Source: Arthrobacter woluwensis (lineage in GTDB: Bacteria > Actinomycetota > Actinomycetes > Actinomycetales > Micrococcaceae). Taken from it: a stretch of DNA of 64,000 nt. Shown here one piece after another: positions 43,340 through 56,300 of this stretch. The notes under the pieces were generated by a model, which worked only from the letters and a program-made list of their open reading frames with translations, made no database searches and was not told the DNA's origin. The stretch is from assembly GCF_900105345.1 (NCBI RefSeq), contig NZ_FNSN01000003.1:2604001-2668000 (forward strand), given 5' to 3'. The translations under genes were made by a program, and so were the position numbers. The number at the start of each line of letters is the position of its first letter. Within the stretch, counting starts at the first letter, position 1.

Positions 43340-43345
43340 ATCCTA
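43340..43345 (-). promoter_or_regulatory. -10 hexamer, leaderless MDMPI-family start
   Basis: TAGGAT on the minus strand, six bases before ATG 43333. Confidence 0.5.
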
Positions 43346-43401
43346 GGGCAGGGACGACCGTTTCAGTGAGTGGCCATGAACCGGAATCCGTGCCGGACGC
43401 A

Positions 43402-43443
43402 CGAGAGGCCGGGTTCCGCGGAAATGCGGAACCCGGCCTCTCG
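43402..43443 (-). terminator. Terminator of the argGH unit
   Basis: Arms 43402-43419 and 43426-43443 form a perfect 18-bp GC-rich stem around GGAAAT, 18 bases after the argH stop. Confidence 0.85.
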
Positions 43444-43460
43444 GGGCACGGCGCCGAGGA

Positions 43461-46093
<2,633 letters not shown>

Positions 46094-46119
46094 GTGAGTA
46101 TCTCCTTCAGGAAGTGGTG

Positions 46120-46157
46120 TATGTAAAACTATACATGACTATGAGTAAGTATTCATA
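46120..46157 (-). promoter_or_regulatory. Tandem ARG boxes before argG
   Basis: Two 18-bp sites, 46120-46137 and 46140-46157, are separated by 2 bases. The second, TATGAGTAAGTATTCATA, fits the E. coli ARG consensus TNTGAATNNNNATTCANA at all defined positions but one. The first is weaker. A TATAGT -10 candidate (46128-46133) lies inside the first box. Confidence 0.8.
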
Positions 46158-46167
46158 GCCTTCTGGA

Positions 46168-46695
46168 TCAATTCGGGTTGCTGTCCGCCATGGCCAGGAA
46201 CCGGGCGGCGAGAGCCTCCCCGCCCTGAGGGTCCCGGGCGACCAGGAGCACGGTGTCATCCCCCGCGATGGTGCCCAGCACGGACGGCATCACCGAGTGG
46301 TCGATGGCGAGGGCCAGGAAGTTCGCGGCCCCGGGCGGGGTCCGCAGCACCACGAGATTCGCCGACGCCTCCGCCGTGACCAGCAGTTCGCCGCAGAGCT
46401 TCTCGAGGCGGGCGTCCAGGATCTCCTGCGCGACGGCGCTCGTCGGCCCACGGTCGCCGCCCTCGCCGGGGACGGCGTACACGAGGCCGCCGTCGCTCCC
46501 CCGGACCCGGACCGCGCCGATCTCCACGAGATCCCGGGAGAGCGTCGCCTGCGTGACCTGCACGCCGTCGTCAGCCAGGAGTGCGGCCAGCTCGGCCTGC
46601 GAGCGCACGCTCTCACCCCGCAGGATCGCGCTGATGCGCGCCTGGCGGGCGGTCTTGGTGGCCGGGCTGGTGGCCCCGGCGCCGGCGGCGGTCAT
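46168..46695 (-). CDS. argR: Arginine repressor ArgR
   Basis: 175 residues from ATG 46695. The N-terminal winged helix has [38 protein letters not shown]. The C-terminal hexamer/arginine-binding domain has [27 protein letters not shown]. Arginine-bound hexamers bind paired ARG boxes. The ATG overlaps the argF stop by one base, so the regulator is made with the pathway it controls, and ARG boxes follow right after its stop, before argG. Confidence 0.96.
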   Translation of the reverse strand: MTAAGAGATSPATKTARQARISAILRGESVRSQAELAALLADDGVQVTQATLSRDLVEIGAVRVRGSDGGLVYAVPGEGGDRGPTSAVAQEILDARLEKLCGELLVTAEASANLVVLRTPPGAANFLALAIDHSVMPSVLGTIAGDDTVLLVARDPQGGEALAARFLAMADSNPN

Positions 46696-47663
46696 CAGTC
46701 CAGACCCGGCACCACGGCCAGGCCGGAACGGTGCATGAGCCATGCCATCACGGCCTTCTGGGCGTGCAAACGGTTCTCGGCCTCGTCCCAGACGACGGAC
46801 TGCGGGCCGTCGATCACGTCCGCGGCGATCTCGTACCCGCGGTACGCCGGCAGGCAGTGCAGCACGATGGCGTCCGGCGCGGCCTGCGCCATGGCCTCCT
46901 CGGTGACGGAGTAGTCGCGGAAGAGCGTCATGCGGGACTCCTTCTCGGCTTCCTGCCCCATGGACACCCAAGTGTCCGTGGCCACGACGTCGGCGCCGGC
47001 CAGGGCCTCGACCGCGTCGCTCGTGACGAGGACGCTGCCGCCGGTCTGAGCGGCGCGCTCCTCACCGGCCGCGACGATCTCCGGAGCCGGCAGATATCCC
47101 TCCGGGCCCGCGATGCGCACGTGCATGCCCGCGTTGACCGCGGCCAGCAGGTAGGAGTTCGCCATGTTGTTGGCGGCGTCGCCCAGATAGGTCAGGGTGA
47201 GTCCGGCAAGGCTGCCCTTGTGCTCGCGGATGGTGAGCAGATCGGCCAGCAGCTGGCACGGGTGGTAGTCGTCGCAGAGCGCGTTGATGACGGGCACACG
47301 GGAGTTCTCCGCCATCTCCACCAGGCCCTGGTGCGCGCCGGTCCGCCACACGATCGTGGAGACCATGCGCTCGAGCACGCGGGCGGTGTCGGCCACGGAC
47401 TCCTTGTGGCCGATCTGCGCCTCCCCGGGGTTGATGATGAGGGGGCTGCCGCCGAGCTCGGACACGCCGGCGCTGAACGACACGCGCGTCCGAGTGGAGG
47501 TCTTGTCGAAGATCACCGCGACCGTCTTGCGGGCCCGGCCCTCCCCGGCGTACACGGCCAGGGAGTCCGGCTCGGCCTTGAGCCGCACCGCGAGGTCCAG
47601 GACCTCCTGCAGTTCGGCAGGGCTGAGGTCGGTGTCTTTGAGGAAGTGACGTACGGAAGTCAT
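46695..47663 (-). CDS. argF: Ornithine carbamoyltransferase
   Basis: 322 residues. It makes citrulline from ornithine and carbamoyl phosphate. The carbamoyl-phosphate motif is [37 protein letters not shown] and the ornithine loop [13 protein letters not shown] complete the active site. It lies 6 bases after argD and is followed by argR with a one-base overlap. Confidence 0.97.
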   Translation of the reverse strand: MTSVRHFLKDTDLSPAELQEVLDLAVRLKAEPDSLAVYAGEGRARKTVAVIFDKTSTRTRVSFSAGVSELGGSPLIINPGEAQIGHKESVADTARVLERMVSTIVWRTGAHQGLVEMAENSRVPVINALCDDYHPCQLLADLLTIREHKGSLAGLTLTYLGDAANNMANSYLLAAVNAGMHVRIAGPEGYLPAPEIVAAGEERAAQTGGSVLVTSDAVEALAGADVVATDTWVSMGQEAEKESRMTLFRDYSVTEEAMAQAAPDAIVLHCLPAYRGYEIAADVIDGPQSVVWDEAENRLHAQKAVMAWLMHRSGLAVVPGLD

Positions 47664-47669
47664 GGGAAC

Positions 47670-48950
47670 CTACTCTGCCGCCGAGGCGGCCTTGGCCGTG
47701 GACAGGATGCCGGGGAACGCGCCGAGGAAGGCGTCCGCCTGGGCATCACTGAGGATGAGGGGCGGCGCCAGGCGCAGCGTGTGCGGGCCCGGCGCGTTGA
47801 GGATGAAACCGGCGTCGAGCGCCGCGGTCACGAAGGCGGGCGCGACGTCGGCGTCCAGGTCGATCCCGATCAGCAGGCCGCGCTGGCGGACGTCCGTGAC
47901 GCCGGGCACCGCGGCCAGGCCCCGGGCCAGGCGCTCGCCCGTGGCGCGCACCTGAGCCAGGATGCCCTGCTGCTCGATCACGTGCAGGGTGGCCAGGGCC
48001 GCGGCCGTCGCGACTGGATTGCCGCCGAAGGTCGTGCCGTGCTGGCCCGGGTTCAGCAGCGCGGAGACCTTCTCGCCGAACGTGATGAGCGCGCCGATGG
48101 GGAATCCGCCGCCGAGACCCTTCGCCAGGGTCATGGCGTCCGGGAGAACGCCGCTCTCCTGGAAGGCGAACCATTGGCCCGTGCGCCCCACACCGGTCTG
48201 GACCTCGTCCAGGATGAGGAGGGCGCCGTGCTCGGTGCAGAGTTCGCGGGCGAGCCGCAGGTACTCGGGGTCGAGCGGACGCACGCCCGCCTCGCCCTGG
48301 ATGGGCTCCAGGACCACGGCGGCCGTCTGACCGTCGACCGCCGCACGGAGTGCGTCCTGATCGTTGAAGGGAAGGTGCTCCACCCCGCCGGGCAGCGGCT
48401 CGAACGGTTCGCGGTAGGCCTGCTTGGCGGTGAGGGCGAGCGCGCCCATGGTCCGGCCGTGGAAGGCGCCCTCGAGCGCGAGGATCTTCCGGCGCGGCCC
48501 GTCCGGTCCGTCCGCGTTTCGGCGCGCCAGCTTGAACGCCGCCTCATTGGCCTCGGTGCCCGAGTTCGAGAAGAACACCTTGGAGCCTTCGGGGGCGCCC
48601 GAGAGGTCCAGGAGCTTCTCCGCGAGCGCGATCTGCGGCGGCGAGGCGAAGAAGTTGGAGACGTGGCCGAGGGTGGCCAGCTGGCTCGAGATCACCGAGG
48701 TGACGAACGGGTGGGCGTGGCCCAGCGCATTCACCGCGATGCCGCCCAGCAGGTCAAGGTACTCCTTGCCGTCGGCGTCCCAGACCACGGCGCCCGCGCC
48801 GCGGACCAGCACGCGCTGAGGCGTGCCGAAGACGTTGAGCAGGGCTCCGGAGTAGCGCGCGAGCCACTCCGCGCCGCTGGCCGTGCGGGCGTCCAGGAGG
48901 CCTTCCTCCTGCGCCGGGGTGATGTCAGCGTGCTTCGCCATACGCGTCAC
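47670..48950 (-). CDS. argD: Acetylornithine aminotransferase
   Basis: 426 residues from GTG 48950, which overlaps the argB stop (GTGA); ATG 48941 (MAKHADI) is an alternative. A class III PLP aminotransferase: [34 protein letters not shown], and the PLP lysine in [20 protein letters not shown]. It makes N-acetylornithine from the semialdehyde and may also act in lysine synthesis. Confidence 0.95.
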   Translation of the reverse strand: MTRMAKHADITPAQEEGLLDARTASGAEWLARYSGALLNVFGTPQRVLVRGAGAVVWDADGKEYLDLLGGIAVNALGHAHPFVTSVISSQLATLGHVSNFFASPPQIALAEKLLDLSGAPEGSKVFFSNSGTEANEAAFKLARRNADGPDGPRRKILALEGAFHGRTMGALALTAKQAYREPFEPLPGGVEHLPFNDQDALRAAVDGQTAAVVLEPIQGEAGVRPLDPEYLRLARELCTEHGALLILDEVQTGVGRTGQWFAFQESGVLPDAMTLAKGLGGGFPIGALITFGEKVSALLNPGQHGTTFGGNPVATAAALATLHVIEQQGILAQVRATGERLARGLAAVPGVTDVRQRGLLIGIDLDADVAPAFVTAALDAGFILNAPGPHTLRLAPPLILSDAQADAFLGAFPGILSTAKAASAAE

Positions 48951-49888
48951 AGCCCTTCCGTGGTGAGGTCGGCGTCCGCGTCGCGGACCACCTGGGTGCC
49001 GATGCCCGCCGTCGTGAAGACCTCGAGCAGCATGGAGTGCGGCAGACGGCCGTCGACGATGTGGGACTGCGGCACTCCCCCGTCCACGGCCTTGAGGCAG
49101 GCCTCCATCTTGGGGATCATGCCGGACTGCAGGCTCGGCAGCATGGCGCGCAGCTGATCGGCGGTCAGGGAGGAGATGAGCGAGTCCTTGTCCGGCCAGT
49201 TCGCGTACAGACCCTCGACGTCGGTCAGGATCACGAGCTTGCTGGCGCCCAGCGCTTCGGCCAGGGCCGCCGCCGCGGTGTCCGCGTTGACGTTCAGCAC
49301 GTCCCCGGTCGGGGAACCGTCGGGCCCGATCTCGGGGGCGACCGTGGAGATGACCGGGATGCGGCCGGCCTCCAGCAGATCGTGGATGGCGCGGGGGTTC
49401 ACGCCCACCACTTCGCCGACGAGGCCCAGGTCCACGGACTTGCCGTCGACCTCGGTGCCCGTGCGGATGGCCTGGAGGAGCCCGCCGTCCTCGCCGGAGA
49501 GGCCCACCGCGTACGCGCCGTGGTTGTTGATGAGGCCGACCAGTTCGCGGCCCACCTGGCCCGTGAGGACCATGCGCACGACGTCCATGGCCTCGGGGGT
49601 GGTGACGCGCAGCCCGCCCTTGAACTCGCTCTCGATGCCCAGCCGGGCCAGCATGGAGTTGATCTGCGGACCGCCGCCGTGCACGACCACGGGTCGCACG
49701 CCCACGTGGTGCAGGAAGACGATGTCCTCCGCGAAAGCCCGTCGCAGTTCCTCGTTGATCATGGCGTTGCCGCCGTACTTGATCACCATGGTGTTCCCGG
49801 CGAAGCGCTGGATCCAGGGCAGGGCTTCGATGAGGGTCTCGGCCTTGGACTGGGCCTGGCTGAGATCCCTCGTCAAGCTGGAGGTCAT
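48947..49888 (-). CDS. argB: Acetylglutamate kinase
   Basis: 313 residues. It phosphorylates N-acetylglutamate, the usual site of arginine feedback. The amino acid kinase motifs are [11 protein letters not shown] and [19 protein letters not shown], with [15 protein letters not shown] and [14 protein letters not shown] later. The N-terminal helix [20 protein letters not shown] resembles the arginine-sensitive hexameric enzymes. It ends in an overlap with argD. Confidence 0.97.
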   Translation of the reverse strand: MTSSLTRDLSQAQSKAETLIEALPWIQRFAGNTMVIKYGGNAMINEELRRAFAEDIVFLHHVGVRPVVVHGGGPQINSMLARLGIESEFKGGLRVTTPEAMDVVRMVLTGQVGRELVGLINNHGAYAVGLSGEDGGLLQAIRTGTEVDGKSVDLGLVGEVVGVNPRAIHDLLEAGRIPVISTVAPEIGPDGSPTGDVLNVNADTAAAALAEALGASKLVILTDVEGLYANWPDKDSLISSLTADQLRAMLPSLQSGMIPKMEACLKAVDGGVPQSHIVDGRLPHSMLLEVFTTAGIGTQVVRDADADLTTEGL

Positions 49889-49918
49889 GTCTCTCCTAGG
49901 GCGTGGGTGGTGCGCTAC

Positions 49919-51085
49919 TCAGCTGGAGTAGGCGCTGTTTTCATGCACGTAGTCGTGGGTGAGGTCGTTGGTCCAGATGGTGGCCTCGTCCTCGCCGGCG
50001 TTCAGGTCGATCTCCACGAGGACCTCGCGGTCTTCCAGGCTGACCAGCGAGCGGTCCTCGCCGATCCCGCCGTTGCGGCAGATCTGCACCCCGTTGATGG
50101 CCACATTGAGCCGGTCAGGGTCGAAGACGGCGTCCGTGGTGCCCACGGCCGAGAGCACGCGGCCCCAGTTCGGGTCCTTGCCGAAGATCGCGGTCTTGAA
50201 GAGGTTCGAACGCGCGACGGCGCGGCTCACCGTCTCCGCGTCGAGCTCGCTGGCGGCGTTGAAGGTGCGGATGGCGATGTCATGCGCGGCGCCCTCGGCG
50301 TCGCCGATGAGCTGGCGGGCCAGGTTCTTGCACACTTCCTGCAGTCCCTTGCCGAACTCCTCGCCGGTCGGGTAGGAGCCCGAGGCGCCGGAGGCGAGCA
50401 GCAGGACGGTGTCGTTGGTGGACATGCAACCGTCCGAATCGGCGCGGTTGAAGCTCAGACGCACGGCCTCGCGCAGTTCCGCGTCCAGGAGCTCCGGGCT
50501 GACGATGGCGTCCGTGGTGATGACCACGAGCATGGTGGCCAGACCGGGGGCGAGCATGCCGGCCCCCTTGGCCATGCCACCGATCGTGAACCCGGTGCCG
50601 AGCGGATCGAACCCGATGTAGCTGGCTTCCTTGCTCACGGTGTCCGTGGTCATGATGGCGTCGGCCGCGGCGGACCCGGCGTCCGGACCGGCGTTGTCCA
50701 CGAGCAGTTCAAGACCCGGCAGGATCTTGTCCATGGGCAGCTGCTCGCCGATCAGTCCCGTGGAGCAGACGGCGACGTCCCCGGCGGAGACGCCGAGCAG
50801 CGCTGCGAGCCGCTCCGCCGTCGCGTGCGTGTTCTGGAAACCCTGCGGGCCGGTGCAGGCGTTCGCGCCGCCCGAGTTCAGCACCACCGCGTCCACGCGC
50901 CCGTCCGCGAGGACCTGGCGCGACCAGTGCACGGGAGCCGCGGCCACCCTGTTCGAGGTGAACACCCCGGCTGCGTGCTTCGTCGGCCCGTCGTTGATGA
51001 CCAGGGCCATGTCCGGCTTGCCGCTGGCTTTCAGGCCTGCGGTGATGCCTGCTGCACGGAAACCGAGGGGAAGGGTGACACTCAC
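49919..51085 (-). CDS. argJ: Glutamate N-acetyltransferase / ornithine acetyltransferase
   Basis: 388 residues from GTG 51085, overlapping the argC stop. It recycles acetyl from acetylornithine to glutamate. The self-cleavage site is in [14 protein letters not shown], with Thr the new nucleophile of the beta chain. [17 protein letters not shown] and [24 protein letters not shown] are typical. With argJ present, a separate acetylornithine deacetylase is not needed. Whether it is bifunctional cannot be read from the sequence. Confidence 0.96.
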   Translation of the reverse strand: MSVTLPLGFRAAGITAGLKASGKPDMALVINDGPTKHAAGVFTSNRVAAAPVHWSRQVLADGRVDAVVLNSGGANACTGPQGFQNTHATAERLAALLGVSAGDVAVCSTGLIGEQLPMDKILPGLELLVDNAGPDAGSAAADAIMTTDTVSKEASYIGFDPLGTGFTIGGMAKGAGMLAPGLATMLVVITTDAIVSPELLDAELREAVRLSFNRADSDGCMSTNDTVLLLASGASGSYPTGEEFGKGLQEVCKNLARQLIGDAEGAAHDIAIRTFNAASELDAETVSRAVARSNLFKTAIFGKDPNWGRVLSAVGTTDAVFDPDRLNVAINGVQICRNGGIGEDRSLVSLEDREVLVEIDLNAGEDEATIWTNDLTHDYVHENSAYSS

Positions 51086-52113
51086 GGGGCGACTCCTAGC
51101 TGGGCGAGCCCCAGGGATTCGTCGAGACCCAGGGCGATGTTCATGGACTGCACGGCACCGCCTGCGGTGCCCTTGGTCAGGTTATCGATTGCCGCACTGA
51201 CAATCACCCTTCCCGTGTGCGCGTCGTACGCCAGCTGGAGGACGGCATGGTTGGAGCCCTGCACGGACTTGGTGGTCGGCCACTGTCCTTCGGGCAGGAG
51301 GTGCACGAACGTCTCGTTCTCGTAGATGTCCTGCCAGGCCGCACGGAGCTCCTCCGCGCCGACGCCCGGCCTGACCCGCGCCGTCGCCGTCGTCAGGATG
51401 CCGCGGCTCATCGGGGCGAGCGTCGGGGTGAAGGAGACCGTGACGGGCTCCCCGGCGGCGTTGCCGAGGCCCTGTTCGATCTCCGGGGTGTGACGGTGGC
51501 CGCCGCCCACGCCGTACGGCGACATGGAACCCATGACCTCGGAGCCGAGCAGGTTCACCTTGGCGGCCTTCCCGGCGCCGGACGTGCCGGAGGCGGAGAC
51601 GATCACGACGTCCTGCGGTTCGAGCATCCCGGCCGCGAAGCCCGGAGTGAGAGCGAGGAGGGCCGACGTCGGGTAGCAGCCCGGCACGGCGATGCGCTTG
51701 CTGCCGCGGAGCTTCTCCCGCTGGCCGGGGAGCTCGGGCAGGCCGTACGGCCACGTGCCCGCGTGCGGCGAGCCGTAGAACTTCTCCCACGCCGCGGCGT
51801 CCACGAGGCGGTGGTCCGCGCCGGCGTCGATCACCAGGGTGCCCTCGGGGAGCTGCGCGGCGATCTCGGCGGAGGCGCCGTGCGGGAGCGCGAGGAACAC
51901 CACGTCATGTCCGGCCAGGTTCTCCACACTGGTCTCTTCCAGGATGCGGTCACCCAGGGTGTGAAGCTGCGGCTGAACGCTGCCCAGCCGGGCCCCGGCG
52001 TTGCTATGGGCGGTGATGGCGCCGATGGTCACTCCGGGATGGGTGGCCAGCAGGCGCAGCACCTCTCCCCCTGCGTAACCACTGGCTCCGGAAACGGCGA
52101 CGGAAATGCTCAT
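51082..52113 (-). CDS. argC: N-acetyl-gamma-glutamyl-phosphate reductase
   Basis: 343 residues from ATG 52113 ([22 protein letters not shown]). It reduces N-acetylglutamyl phosphate to the semialdehyde with NADPH. The nucleophile Cys is in [14 protein letters not shown]; the NADP loop is [10 protein letters not shown]. It heads the argCJBDFR operon. TACAGT six bases upstream of the ATG makes it a leaderless candidate, and paired ARG boxes overlap its -35 region. Confidence 0.96.
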   Translation of the reverse strand: MSISVAVSGASGYAGGEVLRLLATHPGVTIGAITAHSNAGARLGSVQPQLHTLGDRILEETSVENLAGHDVVFLALPHGASAEIAAQLPEGTLVIDAGADHRLVDAAAWEKFYGSPHAGTWPYGLPELPGQREKLRGSKRIAVPGCYPTSALLALTPGFAAGMLEPQDVVIVSASGTSGAGKAAKVNLLGSEVMGSMSPYGVGGGHRHTPEIEQGLGNAAGEPVTVSFTPTLAPMSRGILTTATARVRPGVGAEELRAAWQDIYENETFVHLLPEGQWPTTKSVQGSNHAVLQLAYDAHTGRVIVSAAIDNLTKGTAGGAVQSMNIALGLDESLGLAQLGVAP

Positions 52114-52119
52114 GCGGAC

Positions 52120-52125
52120 ACTGTA
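52120..52125 (-). promoter_or_regulatory. -10 hexamer, leaderless argC start
   Basis: TACAGT on the minus strand, six bases before ATG 52113. Confidence 0.55.
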
Positions 52126-52131
52126 CACCTC

Positions 52132-52169
52132 GAAGCAAGAATATGCACTGTCGCAAATATTTATGCATC
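52132..52169 (-). promoter_or_regulatory. Tandem ARG boxes before argC
   Basis: GATGCATAAATATTTGCG (52152-52169) and AGTGCATATTCTTGCTTC (52132-52149) are 18-bp sites with a 2-base gap, the same geometry as before argG. The TGCAT half-sites resemble Streptomyces ARG boxes. Confidence 0.65.
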
Positions 52170-52180
52170 GGCATGGCGCG

Positions 52181-52209
52181 GTGACCGCTCCGGAGCCACT
52201 GCATAAGAT
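52181..52209 (+). promoter_or_regulatory. Promoter of the quinone oxidoreductase gene
   Basis: GTGACC (52181-52186) and TAAGAT (52204-52209) are 17 bases apart, 41 bases before the ATG. Confidence 0.5.
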
Positions 52210-52250
52210 GTCCCTGACGGCAATCGAGAGGGATACGGGAGGCACAGACC

Positions 52251-53222
52251 ATGCACGCCATCATCGCCCAGGAGACCGGCGGACCAGAGGTGCTCGAGTA
52301 CACCGAGACGGACATCCCCCAGCCCGGGCCCGGGCAGCTCCGCTTCCGCGTGGCCGCCACCGGGGTCAACTTCATCGAGACCTACCAGCGGGAGGGCATC
52401 TACCCCCTGCCGTTCCCGTGGACCCCCGGAGCGGAGGCGTCCGGGGTGGTCGACGCCGTGGGCGAGGGCGTGACGGGCTTCGCGGCCGGCGACCGGATCG
52501 CCACCGCCGAGGCCTCCGCCTGCTACGCGGAGTACGCGATCGTCGACGCGGACAAGGCCCTGCCCGTCCCCGATGGACTGGACCTCGAGACGGCGGCGGC
52601 GCTGCCCCTGCAGGGTATGACCGCCCACTACCTGGCGACCTCCAGCTTCCCGGCCGGTGAGGGCACGACGGCCCTCGTGCACGCCGGGGCCGGCGGCGTG
52701 GGGCTGCTCCTCATCCAGCTCCTCAAGGCCCGCGGCGCACGGGTCATCACCACCGTGTCCACGCCGGAGAAGGCCGACCTCGCGCGCCTCGCGGGCGCCG
52801 ATCTGGTGGTCGACTACTCGGACTTCGCCACCCAGGCGCGGCAGTTCACGGACGGCCGCGGCGTGGACGTGGTGTACGACGGCGTCGGCAAGGACACCTT
52901 CGACTCCTCCTTGCAGAGCCTCCGGGTCCGCGGAACGCTCGTGCTCTTCGGCGCGGCCTCCGGTCCGGTCCCGCCCGTCGATCCCCAGCGGCTCAACCAG
53001 GGCGGCTCCCTGTTCCTCACCCGGCCGACCCTCGGCGACCACCTGCTGGACGCCGAGGAACGCCGCTGGCGCTCGGGCGAGGTCTTCGGCGCGGCGGCCG
53101 ACGGCGGCCTGTCCGTGCGCATCGGCGCCCGGTACCCGCTCTCCCGCGCCGCCGACGCCCATCGCGATCTCGCCGCTCGGCGCACCACGGGCAAGGTGCT
53201 GCTGATCCCGGATGGCGACTGA
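52251..53222 (+). CDS. NADPH:quinone oxidoreductase (zeta-crystallin-like MDR)
   Basis: 323 residues from ATG 52251, with GGGAGG eight bases upstream. A GroES-like N-terminal half ([33 protein letters not shown]) is followed by the Rossmann domain with [20 protein letters not shown], which is AGAGGVG rather than GxGxxG. Zinc ligands are absent, as in quinone oxidoreductases. It reduces quinones by one electron using NADPH. It is divergent from argC, and no link to the arginine genes is evident. Confidence 0.9.
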   Translation: MHAIIAQETGGPEVLEYTETDIPQPGPGQLRFRVAATGVNFIETYQREGIYPLPFPWTPGAEASGVVDAVGEGVTGFAAGDRIATAEASACYAEYAIVDADKALPVPDGLDLETAAALPLQGMTAHYLATSSFPAGEGTTALVHAGAGGVGLLLIQLLKARGARVITTVSTPEKADLARLAGADLVVDYSDFATQARQFTDGRGVDVVYDGVGKDTFDSSLQSLRVRGTLVLFGAASGPVPPVDPQRLNQGGSLFLTRPTLGDHLLDAEERRWRSGEVFGAAADGGLSVRIGARYPLSRAADAHRDLAARRTTGKVLLIPDGD

Positions 53223-53330
53223 CCCTGCCGCGGCCCCGGACGGGCCAGGATACGACCTCCCGCAGGCCGGACACCGGCGCCTTCAGCAGAACTTCATCAT
53301 TGGTTCACTCACGACAGAAAGGATGCTGGC

Positions 53331-56300
53331 GTGACCGAGCATCCCGCATCCTCCCCGCATGACCCTTCCCCCGCTCCGGAGGCCCCCGGCCCCGAACCGG
53401 CGGCGGAGGGCGGCGGCGCGCCGTCGTCGCCCACGGGGACCGTCTACGAACCACAGATGCCGGGCGGACTCCTGGCGCCCCCGGAGCGCACGCTGGTGGA
53501 CATCTTCCTCGCCACGGTCGAGGCGTACCCCGAGGCCTCGGCCCTGGATGACGGAAAGAAGTCGCTCAGTTACGCCGAGCTGGCCGACGAGGTCCGCGCG
53601 TACGCCCGCAAGCTGCACCGCGCCGGACTCGGCGCCGGGGACAAGATCGGCATCCGGATCCCTTCCGGCACCAACGAGCTCTACATCGCCATCCTGGCCA
53701 TCCTGCTGGTGGGCGCCGCCTACGTGCCGGTGGACGCCGACGATCCCGACGAACGCGCCCGCCTCGTGTTCAGCGAGGCCAAGGTCGCCGGCATCCTCAA
53801 GGCCAAAGGCGAGATCGTGGTGGACAAGAAGCGCCCCAAGCCCTTCCCGGCTCCTCGCATGCCGCGGCCCGAGGACGATTCCTGGGTCATCTTCACGTCC
53901 GGCTCCACCGGCACCCCGAAGGGCGTCGCCGTGCGGCACCGCAATTCGGCGGCCTTCGTGGACGCCGAGGCGCGGCTCTTCCTCCAGGGTGAGCCCATCG
54001 GCACCGACGACCGCGTGCTCGCCGGGCTCTCGGTCGCCTTCGATGCCTCCTGCGAGGAGATGTGGCTCGCCTGGCGGCACGGAGCCTGCCTCGTCCCCGC
54101 GCCGCGCGCCCTGGTCCGCACCGGCATGGACCTCGGGCCGTGGCTCATCAACCACGGCATCACCGTGGTCTCCACCGTTCCGACGCTCGCCGCGCTCTGG
54201 CCCGCCGAGGCGCTGGAGAACGTCCGTCTGCTGATCTTCGGCGGCGAGGCGTGCCCGCCCGAGCTGGCCGAGCGTCTCGCCGTGGACGAGCGCGAGGTGT
54301 GGAACACGTACGGGCCCACGGAGGCCACGGTCGTGGCCTGCGCCGCTCCCCTCGGCGGACCCGGCCCCGTGCGCATCGGTCTGCCGCTGGACGGCTGGGA
54401 CCTCGCCGTCGTCGACGCCGAGGGCGTGCCGGTGACGGAAGGCGAGACCGGTGAGCTGATCATCGGCGGCGTCGGCCTGGCACGCTACCTGGACCCCACC
54501 AAGGACGCGGAGAAGTACGCGCCGATGCCCAGCCTCGGCTGGGAACGCGCCTACCGTTCGGGCGACCTGGTCCGGTATGAGGCCGAGGGCCTCATCTTCC
54601 AGGGCCGGGCGGACGAACAGGTCAAGCTCGGCGGGCGGCGCATCGAACTCGGCGAGGTCGATGCGGCCCTCCAGGCGCTTCCGGACATCGCCGGCGCCGC
54701 GGCGGCGGTGCAGACCACCGCGGCCGGGAATCAGGTCCTGGTGGGCTACCTCGTGCCGGCCGGGGACGCCGAGCCGGACCTGGGCGTCCTCCGGGAGCTG
54801 CTCGGCGCGACCCTGCCCGCACCGCTCATCCCGCTCCTGACCACCACCGACAATCTGCCGACCAAGACGAGCGGCAAGGTGGACCGCAAAGCCCTGCCAT
54901 GGCCTCTGGCCGGAGGCTCGGCCGACGCCGCGGACGCGGCCCCGCTGAACCTGCCGGAGGATGCCCAGTGGATCGTGGACACCTGGAGCGCCGTGCTCGG
55001 CGCCCCGGCCACGAGCCTCGACGCCGACTTCTTCGCCCACGGCGGCGGATCCCTCGCCGCCGCGCAGCTGGTCTCAGCCCTGCGATGCCGGTACCCCACC
55101 GTCACGGTGGCCGACATCTACGCCAATCCACGGGTCGGCGCTCTCGTGGAGGCCTGCCGCGCCTCCGTCCCGGACGGCGAGGCCGTCGAGGCGAAGGAAC
55201 GCCTGGTCCGCCGGACCGCCCGGAAGACCCAGGTGTTCCAGACCCTCATGGGCGTGCCGCTGTTCATCCTGGTGGGCATGCGCTGGCTGACCTACCTCAT
55301 GGCCGTCAACAATCTGCTCTCCGCCTGGGGTGTCCTGCACGCGGCGCCCACCGTCTCCTGGTGGTGGGTCCTGCTGTCCTGGGCAGTCTTCGTCAGCCCC
55401 CTGGGCCGGATGGGCATCGCCGTCGTGGCGGCGCGGGTGCTCCTGCGCGGCGTCACCCCGGGCGTGTATCCCCGCTCCGGACGGGTGCACCTCAAGCTGT
55501 GGCTCGCGGAGCAGATCCAGGACGCCGCGAGCGCGGTCAGCCTGGCCAGCGCTCCCTGGGTCCCGTACTACGCCCGCGCCCTGGGCGCGAAGCTGGGCCG
55601 CGACGTGATCCTTCACTCGGTGCCGCCCGTCACCGGGCTGCTGACGGTGGGCCGCGGCGCGAACGTCGAGCCCGAAGTGGACCTGTCCGGCTGGTGGGTC
55701 GACGGCGACACCGTCCACATCGGCTCCGTCTCGATCGGCCCCGGAGCCACCATCGGCGCGCGCAGCACGCTCATGCCCGGCGCGAAGGTGGGCGCCGACG
55801 CGATCGTCGAGCCCGGCTCCGCCGTCACCGGCAAGGTCAAGGCCGGCACCACCGTGGCCGGTTCCCCCGCCGGCCGGACCGGCAAGGCGAAGCCCGCCTG
55901 GCCTGAGCAGGGGGATGCGAGTGAGGGCATCCGCGAGTTCAGCTGGTTCACCGCCTTCGCCGCGGCCTCCGGCCTGCTGGCGTGCATCCCGTTCGTCTCG
56001 GCCGCGGTGGCCGGACTCGTAGTCGTGGGCGCCCTGCACGGCGCGGCCTCGCTCTCCGAATCCCTCGGCGCGCTGGCCCGGTCCGTGCCGTTGGCCTCCG
56101 TGGTGTGGTTCCTCTGCAACGCGCTCCTGATCCTCGGGACGACCCGCGCCCTCGCGATCGGCCTCGTGGAAGGTCATCACCGGGTGCGCAGCCGGGTCGG
56201 CTGGCAGGTCTGGGCCACCGAGCGCGTCCTGGACATGGCCCGCGATCTCCTCTTCCCGATCTACGCCAGCCTCTTCACCCCGGTCTGGCTGAGGCTGCTG

